A stretch of DNA of 64,000 bases from JANQMY01 sp965227095 (GTDB lineage: Bacteria; Pseudomonadota; Alphaproteobacteria; JANQMY01). Positions 35,631-44,948 of the stretch are shown here, one piece after another; within the stretch, counting starts at the first letter, position 1, and each line of letters begins with the position of its first letter. The stretch is taken from positions 97,405 through 161,404 of the forward strand of contig CBDDFL010000003.1 of assembly GCA_965227095.1 (NCBI GenBank), in the 5' to 3' direction. The position numbers and the translations under genes are program-made. The notes beneath the pieces are model-generated. The model was not told where the DNA came from and searched no databases. It saw nothing but the letters and a program-made list of their open reading frames with translations.

Positions 35631-37211
35631 TTAGCTGGTTGACGGACCGATCCGTCCATCCTCATAGCTGAGAGTTATAAGCGTGCTGGTGGCACTTTGC
35701 GGGTCCAGCACGTTGTCCACCACGCGCGCCTGTGCGGTCAATGCATTGTGATTCAGGTCGCACAGAAGGTAGCCGTTGCGCCGGTTTTCGAAGAAGAACG
35801 GGCGGCCATAGCCGGCATAGGTCGCGGTTTCGGCTTGATAACGCTCATCCCCGCCCCCGCCGGAGGAAATGGCGGCGCACACCAGCTCGTTTGCGATCGG
35901 GTCGCCGCCGTCGGCGCGCACCAAAGATGTTCCTAAGAAGGCATGGATATCGCCGCCCAGGAGTGTGGGGTTTGTCACGGCCTTATCTAAGATCAGGTCA
36001 AACACGCGGTCGCGCGCGGCGGGATAGCCGTCCCACCGGTCAGAGGATGTGAGCGTCACCCCCTCTTCGTCGACGCGCTGAAACGGCGTGAGCTGGGTGC
36101 TTTGTACCAACATGTTCCATTTGGCCCGGCCAATGCCAAACCCACGGGCGAGCCAAGTTTCTTGAGTGCCGCCTAGAAGGCTTCGACTTGGGTCGGTGAC
36201 ATCGCAGGACACCCAATAAGGCGTTGCGCCATCTTCTTCCCGGCACGGATGATCATCCCGGTATTGCCGCGTGTCCAGCATGTCGAATTGGACCAAGTCT
36301 CCGAAAAGGGAACGTTGATAGAGCTGCATCGCGCCATTGATGGGCCGGGCGCGCCGCCGCAACGGCATATGTTCGTAATAGGCTTGATAGGCCGCCCGCC
36401 GCCGCGCCACATACGCCTCCCGCGTGGTGCCAAATGGCGTGTGGTCGCCGCGGTAATCGTTCACCACTTCATGGTCGTCCCAGACACTGACCCACGGTGC
36501 CGCGCCATGAGCGGCCTGTAGATGGCGGTCCGTTTTCGCGGCGGCATGAAACGCGCGATAGTCATCCAAGGTTAGCGCCTGCGGGGCCGGTGCACGCCGC
36601 GCGGGCATGGTCCAGGGACCTTCGTAGATATAATCGCCCACATGCAGCACCAGGTCCGGCGCTTGCGCCGCCAGATCGCCATAGGCGGCATAGAAACCTT
36701 GGGTGTAGCTTTGGCAGCACGCCACGGCAAAGCGCAGCGTGTCGAGCGCCGCGCCTATTTCCGGCGCTGTCTTTGTCCGCCCCACAGGGCTTACCGCGTC
36801 CCCCACAAAGAAGCGATAGTAATAGTCCTGCCCCGGCTTAAGACCCCCCACCTCCACATGAACCGCATAGGCCGATTGGGGCGTGGCGGTTTCCACCCCC
36901 GTCCTTACAATGCGCCAGAAGCGCCGGTCCTCGGAGATTTCCCACCCGACACGGATGAGCGGTGCGGCAGGATCAACAGGCTCGAACGGTTTCGGCGCCA
37001 GCCGTGTCCATAGGACAACGCCGTCGGAGATGGGATCGCCCGAGGCGACGCCCAGCGTGAAAGGATAGTCGATAACCCCTTGTCCGGCGCCCGGCCGCCC
37101 GCCATCGCACCCCGCCACAATGACAGAAGCTGCGCAGATGGCAGAGGTGGACAGAAAGGAACGACGGGTAAGGGATTTTTTGTTGATCAAGATATGTTCC
37201 TTAAACGGCAA
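35631..37211 (-). CDS. PhoD-type alkaline phosphatase/phosphodiesterase
   Basis: Exported calcium/iron-dependent phosphatase of the PhoD family, 526 residues. The N-terminus has a Tat signal (LTRRSFLSTSAICAASVIVAGC) ending in a Cys that could be lipidated. Metal-site segments include FAVACCQSYTQGFY, LHVGDYIYEGPW and VWDDHEVVNDYRGDH, then GGDIHAFLGTSL near the C-terminus. PhoD enzymes release phosphate from phosphomono- or diesters in the periplasm or outside. It lies 60 bases downstream of the TonB receptor gene and is probably cotranscribed. Confidence 0.92.
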   Translation of the reverse strand: MPFKEHILINKKSLTRRSFLSTSAICAASVIVAGCDGGRPGAGQGVIDYPFTLGVASGDPISDGVVLWTRLAPKPFEPVDPAAPLIRVGWEISEDRRFWRIVRTGVETATPQSAYAVHVEVGGLKPGQDYYYRFFVGDAVSPVGRTKTAPEIGAALDTLRFAVACCQSYTQGFYAAYGDLAAQAPDLVLHVGDYIYEGPWTMPARRAPAPQALTLDDYRAFHAAAKTDRHLQAAHGAAPWVSVWDDHEVVNDYRGDHTPFGTTREAYVARRRAAYQAYYEHMPLRRRARPINGAMQLYQRSLFGDLVQFDMLDTRQYRDDHPCREEDGATPYWVSCDVTDPSRSLLGGTQETWLARGFGIGRAKWNMLVQSTQLTPFQRVDEEGVTLTSSDRWDGYPAARDRVFDLILDKAVTNPTLLGGDIHAFLGTSLVRADGGDPIANELVCAAISSGGGGDERYQAETATYAGYGRPFFFENRRNGYLLCDLNHNALTAQARVVDNVLDPQSATSTLITLSYEDGRIGPSTS

Positions 37212-37271
37212 TAGAGAAGTCCCGTTTCGGAACTTCTCTACCGCGCTTACATTGAAGTTGGATGACAGGGC

Positions 37272-39746
37272 CTAATACGCCAACGTCACCCGCCCGCCAT
37301 AGAAACGCGGCGCCCCCAGATGTTCCGCGGTGACGATGAAGTCGGACGGGATCAACACATAATCCTTGTCCAGAAGGTTCGAGCCCCACACTTCCGCTTT
37401 CCAGCGGCCATCCGCGGCTTGTACGCCAAAACTCGCCCCCAGCAAGCCATAGCGCCGCACCCGCAGATCGGGGTCATTGGTGGCGCCGGTGAAATAGCTG
37501 TCCGTGAAGGTATAGCTTGCATTGGCGAACAGCTCAGACTGGCCGTTCAAGATCGGGAAGATCCCGTCACCCGACACGGCAAACTGATGGCTTGGCGAGG
37601 AGCCGAGTTCATTGCCCGTATTATCCGTGCCCCCGGGGATGGGGAAGCTGTCATAGTCGGTATCCAGGAAGCCGTAATTGGCATTGATGCCCAGATAATC
37701 GTTGAAGCGATAACCGCCTTCCACTTCCACGCCTTGGATCGTTGCTTCGGCCGCGTTCAAAATCGTGCCCACAAAGTTCAGGGAATTGAACACAAACTCC
37801 TGCTTGTCCTTGTAGTTCTGGCGGAAGAAGGTCACATTGCCGTAGCCGCGGCCATCGGCAAAGCGCGTCTTGGCGCCAATTTCGTAGGACAGGATGGTTT
37901 CTTCCTGGAAGGGGTCCGTGATTTCGTTCAGTGCATCCGCTTCGGTGTTAAAACCCCCGGCGGTAAAGCCTCGGGACAGATTGCCGAACACGGTAATATC
38001 TTCCGTGGGCCGATAAACCAGAGACACGCGCGGTGTGAAGGCATCAAAGGTTTCGCTTAATCCACTGGCCAAGAAGCTTGCGCCCGGCGACAAATTGTTC
38101 ACGAAATTCAACGTCGCTTTACGTTCTTCGATGGTATAGCGCACACCGGCCGCCAGATCGAGCTGATCGGTAATGTGCAGCGTCCCGTCCACATAGCCCG
38201 CAAAGGCATTGGTTTTAACGTTCTGGTCGAACACCAAATCTTGGATGACCGTGCCCGAGCCGGACGCAAAGCGCTGGCGTTCCACCACGCGGTCCGAGTT
38301 CTCATTCAGATAGAACAGGCCGGCAATATAATCGAGCCGATTGCCGGGCTCACTGACAAACCGCAGCTCTTGGCTGATCGTCCGCGGATCTTCGCTGTCT
38401 CGATCCACTTGCTGGAAGGCAAAGGGCAACAGCGAAAAGCTCAACCCGTTAAAGCTAAACAGTTCGTCGGACTGGGAGGCACGCACCCCCGTGATCGACA
38501 ACAGGGATCCAGCGTTGAGATCGTAAGAGATGCGTGCCGAACCGCCATAAATATCGCGCTCGAAATCCTGGTTGAGGCCCAATTCCGATGTGCGCCGGTC
38601 GCCGTCATCACCAATAGAGGTGGAGGACAATGTGCGTCCGCCATTGCGGTCATTGGTGAAATCCGCCGACAAAGTGATTTCCAATGGGGCCGTCGGGCGC
38701 CAGCGGATGGCCCCGCGCACGGACGTACTTTCCATATCGTCTTGTTCTTGTCCCGACAAACGGTCAACGCCGTAGCCATCCCGCTCGGAGCGCGAGAAAG
38801 AGATCTTCGCGGCGACATTGTCCGTCAGCGGACCGCTTGCCAGCGCGCGAATTTGATACGCATCGAAATTGCCGTAACTGCCCTGGATCTTTGCTTCCGC
38901 TTCCTCGAAGGACGGTTTCTTGGTGGTCAACACCACGGCACCCGAGGCTACATTGCGTCCAAAAAAGGTACCCTGTGGGCCGCGCAGTACTTCGACGCGC
39001 TCAAGGTCGAATAATTCCAAATCGGCGGACGAAAACCGCGGAATATAGACCTCGTCAATATAGACGCCCACAGGTTCACTTGTCCCAATCGCGGACAGGG
39101 TATTGGCGCCGCCGCGAATGGCAAAAATCGGTTGGGTATTGGTGAAGGACGAACCCAGAAAGTTCGGCGTAAACCGCGACACATCCTGGATCGAGGTGAT
39201 GTTAAACGCATCCAGCGTATCGCCATCAAACGCACTGACCGCCAAGGGCACGTCTTGCAGATCCTCTTCCCGTTTCTGCACGGTCACGACAATGACGTCG
39301 AGGGGGCCATCGTCCGGCCCCGCACCATTGCCGGAAGTACCGGACGTACCACCCGCTTGCGCCAGTTGAAATTCCGTATCGCCCGTGGCCATGGCCAAGC
39401 GGTCGGGTGTTGCCACCGCGATGGTTCGGTCATTGATGTACCGGAATTCAAGCCCGGTGCCCGCCAGCAGCGCACGGAAGGCTTGTTGTTCCGTATAGGT
39501 TCCATTGAGAGGCTGGGCGGTCATGCCGGCCGCATCCGCGCTGTACAGGGCAATCTGCTTGCCGAATTGTTGCGCCAGGTCATTCAGCGCCTTGTCCAAC
39601 GCTTGCGCCTCCAGTGCGACATCCACCTTGATTGTATCATCTGCCGCAACCGGCATGCCCGTTAACGCTGTCGACAGCGCGACGGCGCTGACAATGCTGA
39701 ATGCCAATTGGCGAAATTTCCGTTTTCGATTTGGCGCGACGCCCAT
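37272..39746 (-). CDS. TonB-dependent receptor with N-terminal STN signalling domain
   Basis: Outer-membrane receptor of 824 residues. A signal peptide (about 1-34) is followed by an STN (secretin/TonB short N-terminus) domain at about 38-115 (ALEAQALDKALNDLAQQFGKQI, read in part), a plug from about 150 (VTVQKREEDLQDVPLAVSAF) and a 22-strand barrel ending in aromatic Tyr. STN receptors pass a substrate signal to an inner-membrane FecR, and the divergent ECF sigma and FecR genes supply those partners. The neighbouring PhoD suggests that the ligand is a phosphorylated compound, but metals or glycans are not excluded. Confidence 0.92.
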   Translation of the reverse strand: MGVAPNRKRKFRQLAFSIVSAVALSTALTGMPVAADDTIKVDVALEAQALDKALNDLAQQFGKQIALYSADAAGMTAQPLNGTYTEQQAFRALLAGTGLEFRYINDRTIAVATPDRLAMATGDTEFQLAQAGGTSGTSGNGAGPDDGPLDVIVVTVQKREEDLQDVPLAVSAFDGDTLDAFNITSIQDVSRFTPNFLGSSFTNTQPIFAIRGGANTLSAIGTSEPVGVYIDEVYIPRFSSADLELFDLERVEVLRGPQGTFFGRNVASGAVVLTTKKPSFEEAEAKIQGSYGNFDAYQIRALASGPLTDNVAAKISFSRSERDGYGVDRLSGQEQDDMESTSVRGAIRWRPTAPLEITLSADFTNDRNGGRTLSSTSIGDDGDRRTSELGLNQDFERDIYGGSARISYDLNAGSLLSITGVRASQSDELFSFNGLSFSLLPFAFQQVDRDSEDPRTISQELRFVSEPGNRLDYIAGLFYLNENSDRVVERQRFASGSGTVIQDLVFDQNVKTNAFAGYVDGTLHITDQLDLAAGVRYTIEERKATLNFVNNLSPGASFLASGLSETFDAFTPRVSLVYRPTEDITVFGNLSRGFTAGGFNTEADALNEITDPFQEETILSYEIGAKTRFADGRGYGNVTFFRQNYKDKQEFVFNSLNFVGTILNAAEATIQGVEVEGGYRFNDYLGINANYGFLDTDYDSFPIPGGTDNTGNELGSSPSHQFAVSGDGIFPILNGQSELFANASYTFTDSYFTGATNDPDLRVRRYGLLGASFGVQAADGRWKAEVWGSNLLDKDYVLIPSDFIVTAEHLGAPRFYGGRVTLAY

Positions 39747-39769
39747 TTCAGTCCCCCGTTTTAAGACTT

Positions 39770-39783
39770 TGACACCTTTGTCA
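39770..39783. promoter_or_regulatory. Inverted repeat TGACA-CCTT-TGTCA upstream of the TonB receptor gene
   Basis: Five-base arms lie 24 bases before the receptor start, in the 280-base spacer shared with the ECF sigma gene (39747-40026). The same spacer holds a small hairpin GGGGCC-AA-GGCCCC at 39841-39854. Which of these matter for promoter control is not clear from sequence. Confidence 0.35.
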
Positions 39784-40026
39784 GTCTCGTCAACGCCGCC
39801 CGCTGGGAACGGCCTTGTCTCAACCCCACGCCTCTAAAGAGGGGCCAAGGCCCCCGAACTGGGTATCGATTCTTAAAAAATTCACATTTCGCGCCCCACA
39901 CACCTGCTTTCACGAAAAAAACCGGAAACTGTCAAAAAAGTGATACCCAATTTTGCGCCCCAGCCCCTCTTTAGTATGTGTCAGTATATTTGGGGCGGTG
40001 TGCCCCCGACGGAGCTATGCGAGCGC

Positions 40027-40557
40027 ATGGAACAACGGCCATCAGCAGGCGAGCGAGGAGCGCGTCCGGATCTCGATCGGATGTTTCGGGACTATACGCC
40101 CACGCTGCTCCGCTATCTCACCTCTCGGGTGGGCAGTGAATCCGAAGCGCGTGACCTTGCGCAAGAAGCCTATCTCCGGCTTACGCGGGTCGCCGACGGC
40201 GATCTCATCCGCCACCCCGAAGCCTATGTGTTCCGAATTGCCGCCAATCTTGCCAATGAATTTCTCCTCAAACGGCGAAAGGCCAATGAAACCGTCGAAC
40301 TGGACACGGTGCTGGAAACAGGGGGCGATGGCGATGCCGCCGCCTTCGAGAAACATCTGGAGGCACGATCTGCCCTGCGACAGCTCGAAACCATTCTCAA
40401 CGACTTGCCGCCTCTTTACCGGGCTGTTTTGTTGCTGCGCCGGCGGGATGGCCTGTCTCACGCGGAAATCGCCCGTGAGCTGAACATCTCGCCCCATACG
40501 GTGCATCGTTACCTGACCCGCGCCTTGGCCTCGTGCCGGGCCGCTTGGACGGAGTGA
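40027..40557 (+). CDS. ECF RNA polymerase sigma factor, FecI-like
   Basis: Sigma-70 region 2 (MFRDYTPTLLRYLTSRVGSESEARDLAQEAYLRL, read in part) and region 4 (LPPLYRAVLLLRRRDGLSHAEIARELNISPHTV) in about 176 residues. It should direct RNA polymerase to the promoter of its TonB receptor when released by the FecR protein encoded five bases downstream. Start chosen at ATG 40027, though the frame is open to 39940 and the ribosome site GGAG is 12 bases away. Confidence 0.9.
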   Translation: MEQRPSAGERGARPDLDRMFRDYTPTLLRYLTSRVGSESEARDLAQEAYLRLTRVADGDLIRHPEAYVFRIAANLANEFLLKRRKANETVELDTVLETGGDGDAAAFEKHLEARSALRQLETILNDLPPLYRAVLLLRRRDGLSHAEIARELNISPHTVHRYLTRALASCRAAWTE

Positions 40558-40562
40558 ATAAT

Positions 40563-41630
40563 ATGAAAAACAATCACGCTCTGAACACTCAAATCGTGGA
40601 AGAAGCGTCCTCCTGGGCGCTTAAGATTGAAGACGGCGCGCTTACTGCCGGCGACAGGGCTGACCTTGCTGCTTGGCTAAAGGCATCGCCCGTGCATGTG
40701 GAGGAGCTTTTGGTGGCAAGCGCTCTTCTGGCCGGTCTCGCGCATGTGGACCCGGACAAAAAGATACTCATCGACGGCATCCTGGCGGACGAAGGCGCGG
40801 ACGTTGTTTCCTTCAACAGCACCGCGACCGACCCCGCACCAACGCAACAGCCACTGGCGTCGTCTGATCCCAAGCGGGTTCCGGCATGGGTCCCCTATCT
40901 GGGCGGATTGATCGCCGCATCCCTGCTGCTGTCCGTCGTCTTGGGGCCGTTGTCGCCCCTGCTCTATCCGACCACAGCGCAAGAATATGCCACCATGCGC
41001 GGGGAACAGCGCACCATCACCTTGGCCGACGGATCGCTGGTTCATATCAACACTAAAACGCGGTTGCGCGTGAACTACCAAGACGATGTGCGCGCCATCG
41101 AAGTATTGGAAGGCGAAGCCTTGTTCGATGTGGAAAAAGACCCGACCCGTCCCTTCCGGGTCACGTCCGGCACGACTGTCGCCGAAGCCTTAGGCACCAA
41201 ATTCAATGTGCGTCATTTCGGAGATGACACGGAAGTTGCCGTCATTGAAGGGCGCGTGGCGGTGGCACCGATTGACAAGGTGATCGCCCCACCTGTCTCG
41301 CGGTCGCCGATCGTCTTATCAGACGGCGAAGAAGTGACCCTGTCCGAAAACACCGTGGCACCGCAAAAAACGAAAACGGACATCGCGGCGTTGACCGCCT
41401 GGCGCAAACGCCAGCTGGTGTTCGAAGGGGACGCCCTGTCCGACATTCTGTTCGAATTCAACCGGTACAATAAAATTCAATTGATGACATCAGACGATGC
41501 GTTGGCCAAAGAAAAATTCTCTGGCGTGTTCGACGCCGACGACCCAGCGTCCTTTGTCGCCTTCCTGAAGCTTGCGCAAAACGTTCACGCAACCCGGATC
41601 GGAGATGACATACAGCTCTACGCGGAATAG
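40563..41630 (+). CDS. FecR family anti-sigma regulator
   Basis: Inner-membrane regulator of 355 residues. The N-terminal cytosolic DUF4880 region (EEASSWALKIEDGALTAGDRADLAAWL, read in part) binds sigma, a membrane helix lies near residues 115-135, and the periplasmic FecR domain (RTITLADGSLVHINTKTRL, VLEGEALFDVEKDP) would contact the receptor's STN domain. A C-terminal STN-like segment follows (LVFEGDALSDILFEFNRYNK). It ends six bases before the convergent dehydrogenase gene. Confidence 0.9.
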   Translation: MKNNHALNTQIVEEASSWALKIEDGALTAGDRADLAAWLKASPVHVEELLVASALLAGLAHVDPDKKILIDGILADEGADVVSFNSTATDPAPTQQPLASSDPKRVPAWVPYLGGLIAASLLLSVVLGPLSPLLYPTTAQEYATMRGEQRTITLADGSLVHINTKTRLRVNYQDDVRAIEVLEGEALFDVEKDPTRPFRVTSGTTVAEALGTKFNVRHFGDDTEVAVIEGRVAVAPIDKVIAPPVSRSPIVLSDGEEVTLSENTVAPQKTKTDIAALTAWRKRQLVFEGDALSDILFEFNRYNKIQLMTSDDALAKEKFSGVFDADDPASFVAFLKLAQNVHATRIGDDIQLYAE

Positions 41631-41636
41631 AAGCCG

Positions 41637-42764
41637 CTAGTTTGGCGTCTTGGGTGACAGCAGCAGCAGACGCCCATCGCTCCCATCTTCCAGCACATAA
41701 AGAAGGCCATCGGGCCGTTCTTCGATTTCGCGCACACGTTCGTTCCATTCATACCGGGCGGCTTCCACGCCACGGTCGCCGTTCAGGGACACCCGCACAA
41801 TCGCGCGGCCCGCGAGACCGCCAATCAGCGCATCGCCCTGCCATCCGGTAAACGCCAAGCCACGATAGATGACCAAGCCCGCCGGCGCGATGCTCGGCAC
41901 CCAGGAAATGGCGGGGGCGCGATACAGGTCCGTCGTTTCGTGATCCGGAATGCGCCGCCCCGAATAGTGACGTCCATCAGAAACAAGCGGCCATCCATAA
42001 TTCTCCCCGCGGACGATTTTATTCAGCTCATCCCCGTGACGTGGCCCCATTTCATGAGCCCATACAATGCCGTTTCCGTCTAACGCGATGCCCAGCGGAT
42101 TGCGGTGACCGAGCGACCAGATCTGGGATTGAACCTCCCCCTGTCCTACAAACGGATTGTCGTCCGGCACGGTCCCGTCATCCTTCAGGCGGATGATTTT
42201 GCCCAGGCTGCTGGCTCTATCTTGCGCGGGTTCGCGTTCCCCGCGATCGCCGGACGTGATGAACAAATATCCTTCTGTGTCAAACAAAAGGCGATGACCA
42301 TAGTGACGAGAGGTGCTGCCCTTAGGCGTTTGCGTCCAGATCCGTTGAATGTTTGACAGGGCACCGCCGGTATCGGTCAGCGTCAGCGTGGCGGACTCGG
42401 CCACCGCACCGGAAAGCCCCCCGTCCCGTTCCACATAGGACATGTAGATGCGTTGGTTTTCCGCAAAATCCGGATGAAGAATGATATCGCCAAAACCACC
42501 CTGCCCGCGCGGTTCCACGGTTGGCACGCCCGAAATCTTCCCAAGCGTCTCGCCGGCCGCCGAAAGAAGGAAAACATCCCCCCCTTTTTCAGCCACCAAC
42601 ATGCGTCCATCAGGCAACAGTGTCATGGACCATGGCTCATCAAAGGTGTTCAGCACCTCTGCCGTGACAGTGGTGCCATCATTGCCGGAAATGTCGAAGG
42701 TTTCAGCATTCGCGACGCCAGCGGTTAGAAACAGTAATGAAAGAAAGATGCTCGCGGTCTTCAT
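41637..42764 (-). CDS. PQQ-dependent sugar dehydrogenase-like protein (YliI/Asd type)
   Basis: Exported six-blade beta-propeller enzyme of about 375 residues. A signal peptide (KTASIFLSLLFLTAGVANA) precedes propeller repeats with PWSMTLLPDGRMLVAEK, GFGDIILHPDF, RHYGHRLLFDTEGYLFITSGDRGER and WAHEMGPRHGDELN, matching soluble aldose dehydrogenases that use PQQ and calcium. The physiological sugar is unknown. The start (MKTASIF) removes nine residues with no signal character. Confidence 0.9.
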   Translation of the reverse strand: MKTASIFLSLLFLTAGVANAETFDISGNDGTTVTAEVLNTFDEPWSMTLLPDGRMLVAEKGGDVFLLSAAGETLGKISGVPTVEPRGQGGFGDIILHPDFAENQRIYMSYVERDGGLSGAVAESATLTLTDTGGALSNIQRIWTQTPKGSTSRHYGHRLLFDTEGYLFITSGDRGEREPAQDRASSLGKIIRLKDDGTVPDDNPFVGQGEVQSQIWSLGHRNPLGIALDGNGIVWAHEMGPRHGDELNKIVRGENYGWPLVSDGRHYSGRRIPDHETTDLYRAPAISWVPSIAPAGLVIYRGLAFTGWQGDALIGGLAGRAIVRVSLNGDRGVEAARYEWNERVREIEERPDGLLYVLEDGSDGRLLLLSPKTPN

Positions 42765-42952
42765 GTGCCACCCTCTACTTAACATGCCCAATAACCGACA
42801 TGGAATTTAAGGGGACATAATCAAGTCTGACGCACGAGGTCTAGCCTGTGTCTTCGCTCAATCTCATACAGTTCATCGCACAAAATCCATTCAGAGCCCC
42901 CCGGTGGTTGGACCGCCGACTGCGTATTCATCGATTGACCAAGAAAAACCTA

Positions 42953-42977
42953 GGGACGGGGGTACAAACCCCGTCCC
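42953..42977 (-). terminator. Intrinsic terminator of the diiron-protein gene
   Basis: Nine-base arms GGGACGGGG and CCCCGTCCC enclose a seven-base loop, 33 bases beyond the stop of the minus-strand gene. In that direction the stem is followed by AGGTTTTTC, a short T-run, so a Rho-independent terminator is well supported. Confidence 0.75.
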
Positions 42978-43009
42978 TCGAAGGCGTTGATCTCGTTCGT
43001 TAGATCCGT

Positions 43010-44119
43010 CTACTCCGCGGCGGCAAGTACCCCGGTTTCGAGAGGGCGCTCCAGCGCCGCCCAATCGATTTCCGCATCGGAGGCCGCATTCTCATAATGG
43101 AGCACACCCAGGGCCTCGAATTTCGGCCGGACCGATTCGGTCAACAGGCCGACGCGCTTCAGATTGGGGATCATGCGTTCGAACAAGAAGTTTCTGAACG
43201 CTCTCCCCCCTTCGGAATCGATCCCGATGCGCCGTGCGTCTTCCCGGTCAAAACCGAATTCTTCCTCAACCGTGGTGGAGAACAAGCGTTCCCGCATAAC
43301 GGCACAGGCTTCGTAGGCGAACTGCGCCCGCTCTTCGATTTCATCTTCCGGCAAAGCCTTGATCCAGTCCTCCAGATAGTTGACGCCGAACGCCACATGA
43401 CGCCCTTCATCGCGCATCACCAACGTAACGATTTGCCGTAGCAAAGGATCGCGCGTGGTTTGCGCCATGGTCTGAAAGGCCGCCAGGGCAAGGCCTTCGA
43501 TCAGCACCTGCATGCCGATGAATTTAAGATCCCACCGTTCGTCGGTCAAAATTTTGTCGAGAATGGCCTTCAAACTTGGGTTGACCGGATATTCGACTTT
43601 GCACCGTGTACGGAGGTATTTGTTAAACACTTCCACATGCCGCGCTTCGTCGAAGGTTTGCGATGCCGCGTACAGCTTCGCGTCATAGGTCGGCGCGCAA
43701 GTGACCAATTGCGAGGCGACCATTAACGCGCCTTGTTCCCCATGCAGGAACTGAGACAACACTTGCGACAGCGACCGCCAGGCGAACTCGTTTTTCTGTT
43801 CCTCCGACATGGCTTTGTAAATCGGATGATCCGCATAGGCGTTCAGGCCAGGCTGAGACGGCCCCTGGGACTTGTCGAAATAAACGTCCCAATCCACATC
43901 CATTTCGGCGTTCCAGTTGAACTTTTTGCCCAATTCATAGAGCCGCTTAATCTTCTCGTTGGCGGCTTCATAATCCCAATTGTAGGAGCCGACGAGTGGC
44001 GTGCTGAAAATCTCGCGAACCACTTCCACGTCTTCGGGTGAGAGCTGATCGGACAGCTCGCCCGGGTCGTCGAATGTGCGGGGCTCGGTTGGCGGTTGGC
44101 TGACAATCCTCATTTCCAT
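43010..44119 (-). CDS. Ferritin-like diiron protein (R2-like oxygenase superfamily)
   Basis: Four-helix-bundle protein of 369 residues. Carboxylate/His ligands are laid out as in diiron enzymes: Glu128 in FLHGEQGAL, Glu158 and His161 in DEARHVEVF, Glu208 in LIEGLALAAF, and Glu238 and His241 in DEGRHVAFG. Cofactor binding is thus very likely; the reaction is not known. Candidates are an N-oxygenase, desaturase or other radical/oxygenase activity. ATG 44119 has GGAGAG seven bases upstream; three more Met codons lie just before. It is a single-gene unit between its own terminator and an upstream palindrome. Confidence 0.82.
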   Translation of the reverse strand: MEMRIVSQPPTEPRTFDDPGELSDQLSPEDVEVVREIFSTPLVGSYNWDYEAANEKIKRLYELGKKFNWNAEMDVDWDVYFDKSQGPSQPGLNAYADHPIYKAMSEEQKNEFAWRSLSQVLSQFLHGEQGALMVASQLVTCAPTYDAKLYAASQTFDEARHVEVFNKYLRTRCKVEYPVNPSLKAILDKILTDERWDLKFIGMQVLIEGLALAAFQTMAQTTRDPLLRQIVTLVMRDEGRHVAFGVNYLEDWIKALPEDEIEERAQFAYEACAVMRERLFSTTVEEEFGFDREDARRIGIDSEGGRAFRNFLFERMIPNLKRVGLLTESVRPKFEALGVLHYENAASDAEIDWAALERPLETGVLAAAE

Positions 44120-44165
44120 GGCATTTCTCTCCATTTTCATTGGTACCGGAGTGCCAGACTAAAAA

Positions 44166-44181
44166 ATGACGCAGGCGTCAT
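44166..44181. promoter_or_regulatory. Palindrome ATGACGC-AG-GCGTCAT upstream of the diiron gene
   Basis: Perfect seven-base arms with a two-base centre, 47 bases upstream of the diiron-protein start. The shape suits a dimeric repressor or activator site. The regulator is not identifiable. Confidence 0.5.
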
Positions 44182-44352
44182 CTTTGATCTATGACAAATA
44201 AGAGGAAAAAATTTGGAATTGGACGGAAAAAGGTGATGCACCATTTCAATCGTTGGTTTTGGCCGGGATTCCGCCGAAAATTCTTATCGAGGTCCTATGT
44301 TTGCGCCCCTGCCTTAGGAAAATGATCGAAATCGCCAAAGCTGTTTTCAAAT

Positions 44353-44393
44353 TGTGACTGGTGTCACAGAATGGCGCTTGGGGAACTTATAAT
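44353..44393 (+). promoter_or_regulatory. CRP/FNR-type activator site with TATAAT promoter (class II layout)
   Basis: TGTGACTGGTGTCACA (44353-44368) is a perfect TGTGA-N6-TCACA site of the CRP family. A consensus -10 box TATAAT lies at 44388-44393. With a start of transcription near 44400 the site is centred close to -41, the class II activator position. The poor -35 region (CACAGA) fits an activator-dependent promoter. Confidence 0.65.
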
Positions 44394-44420
44394 CTTTGGT
44401 TGTGCGTAAAGGGGGGAAAA

Positions 44421-44948
44421 ATGATCAGTGCTGTTTTCCTTATTCTCCGGTCGTTGTTAGGGGCATTTGCTGTCATTTCATTGATCGACGCTTTCGTGCC
44501 CTGGGACGTAACGAGCTGGTTTGTGGACTGGCTGCGCTATCCCATTCTCCAATGGGATGATTTCAGCGCTTGGGTCTTCTCACTCATTCCCAATTTGGAA
44601 ATTCCACCATTCGAACGCAGCATTGTGGCGGCCATGCTGCTCATCGGCACAACACACGCAGCCGGATTGTTTCTGGAAGAGGACGCGGACATCCGACAAC
44701 TTTTCGGCGCCGCAATTGTGGTCGGATATGGTCTGTTCGTCGCGGCCTCCGCCGTGGTTTGGCAAGCACCGGCAGAGCCGGAGCCAGCATGGTTCTGGTC
44801 CGAAGTTTTCTTCATATCAGCTATGAGCGTGGTCGTTTGGATCTCGTCTCCCGTGGCTACCACTTGGCTTTATGCAACGACGTTGGTCATGTTTGTTCTG
44901 AATTATGGCCTGCTCCAAATCCCAGAACTGCCCGGCCCTCCGGCGTAA
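44421..44948 (+). CDS. Small polytopic membrane protein, unknown function
   Basis: Protein of 175 residues with about four to five hydrophobic segments (near 1-22, 65-85, 90-112, 122-142 and 147-165) and a loop with WDDFSAWVFSLIPNLEIPPFERS. I do not recognise the family. ATG 44421 follows a Gly-rich ribosome site (aagggggg) and sits about 20 bases after the inferred transcription start of the CRP-type promoter, so its expression is probably tied to carbon, oxygen or redox status. Confidence 0.75.
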   Translation: MISAVFLILRSLLGAFAVISLIDAFVPWDVTSWFVDWLRYPILQWDDFSAWVFSLIPNLEIPPFERSIVAAMLLIGTTHAAGLFLEEDADIRQLFGAAIVVGYGLFVAASAVVWQAPAEPEPAWFWSEVFFISAMSVVVWISSPVATTWLYATTLVMFVLNYGLLQIPELPGPPA

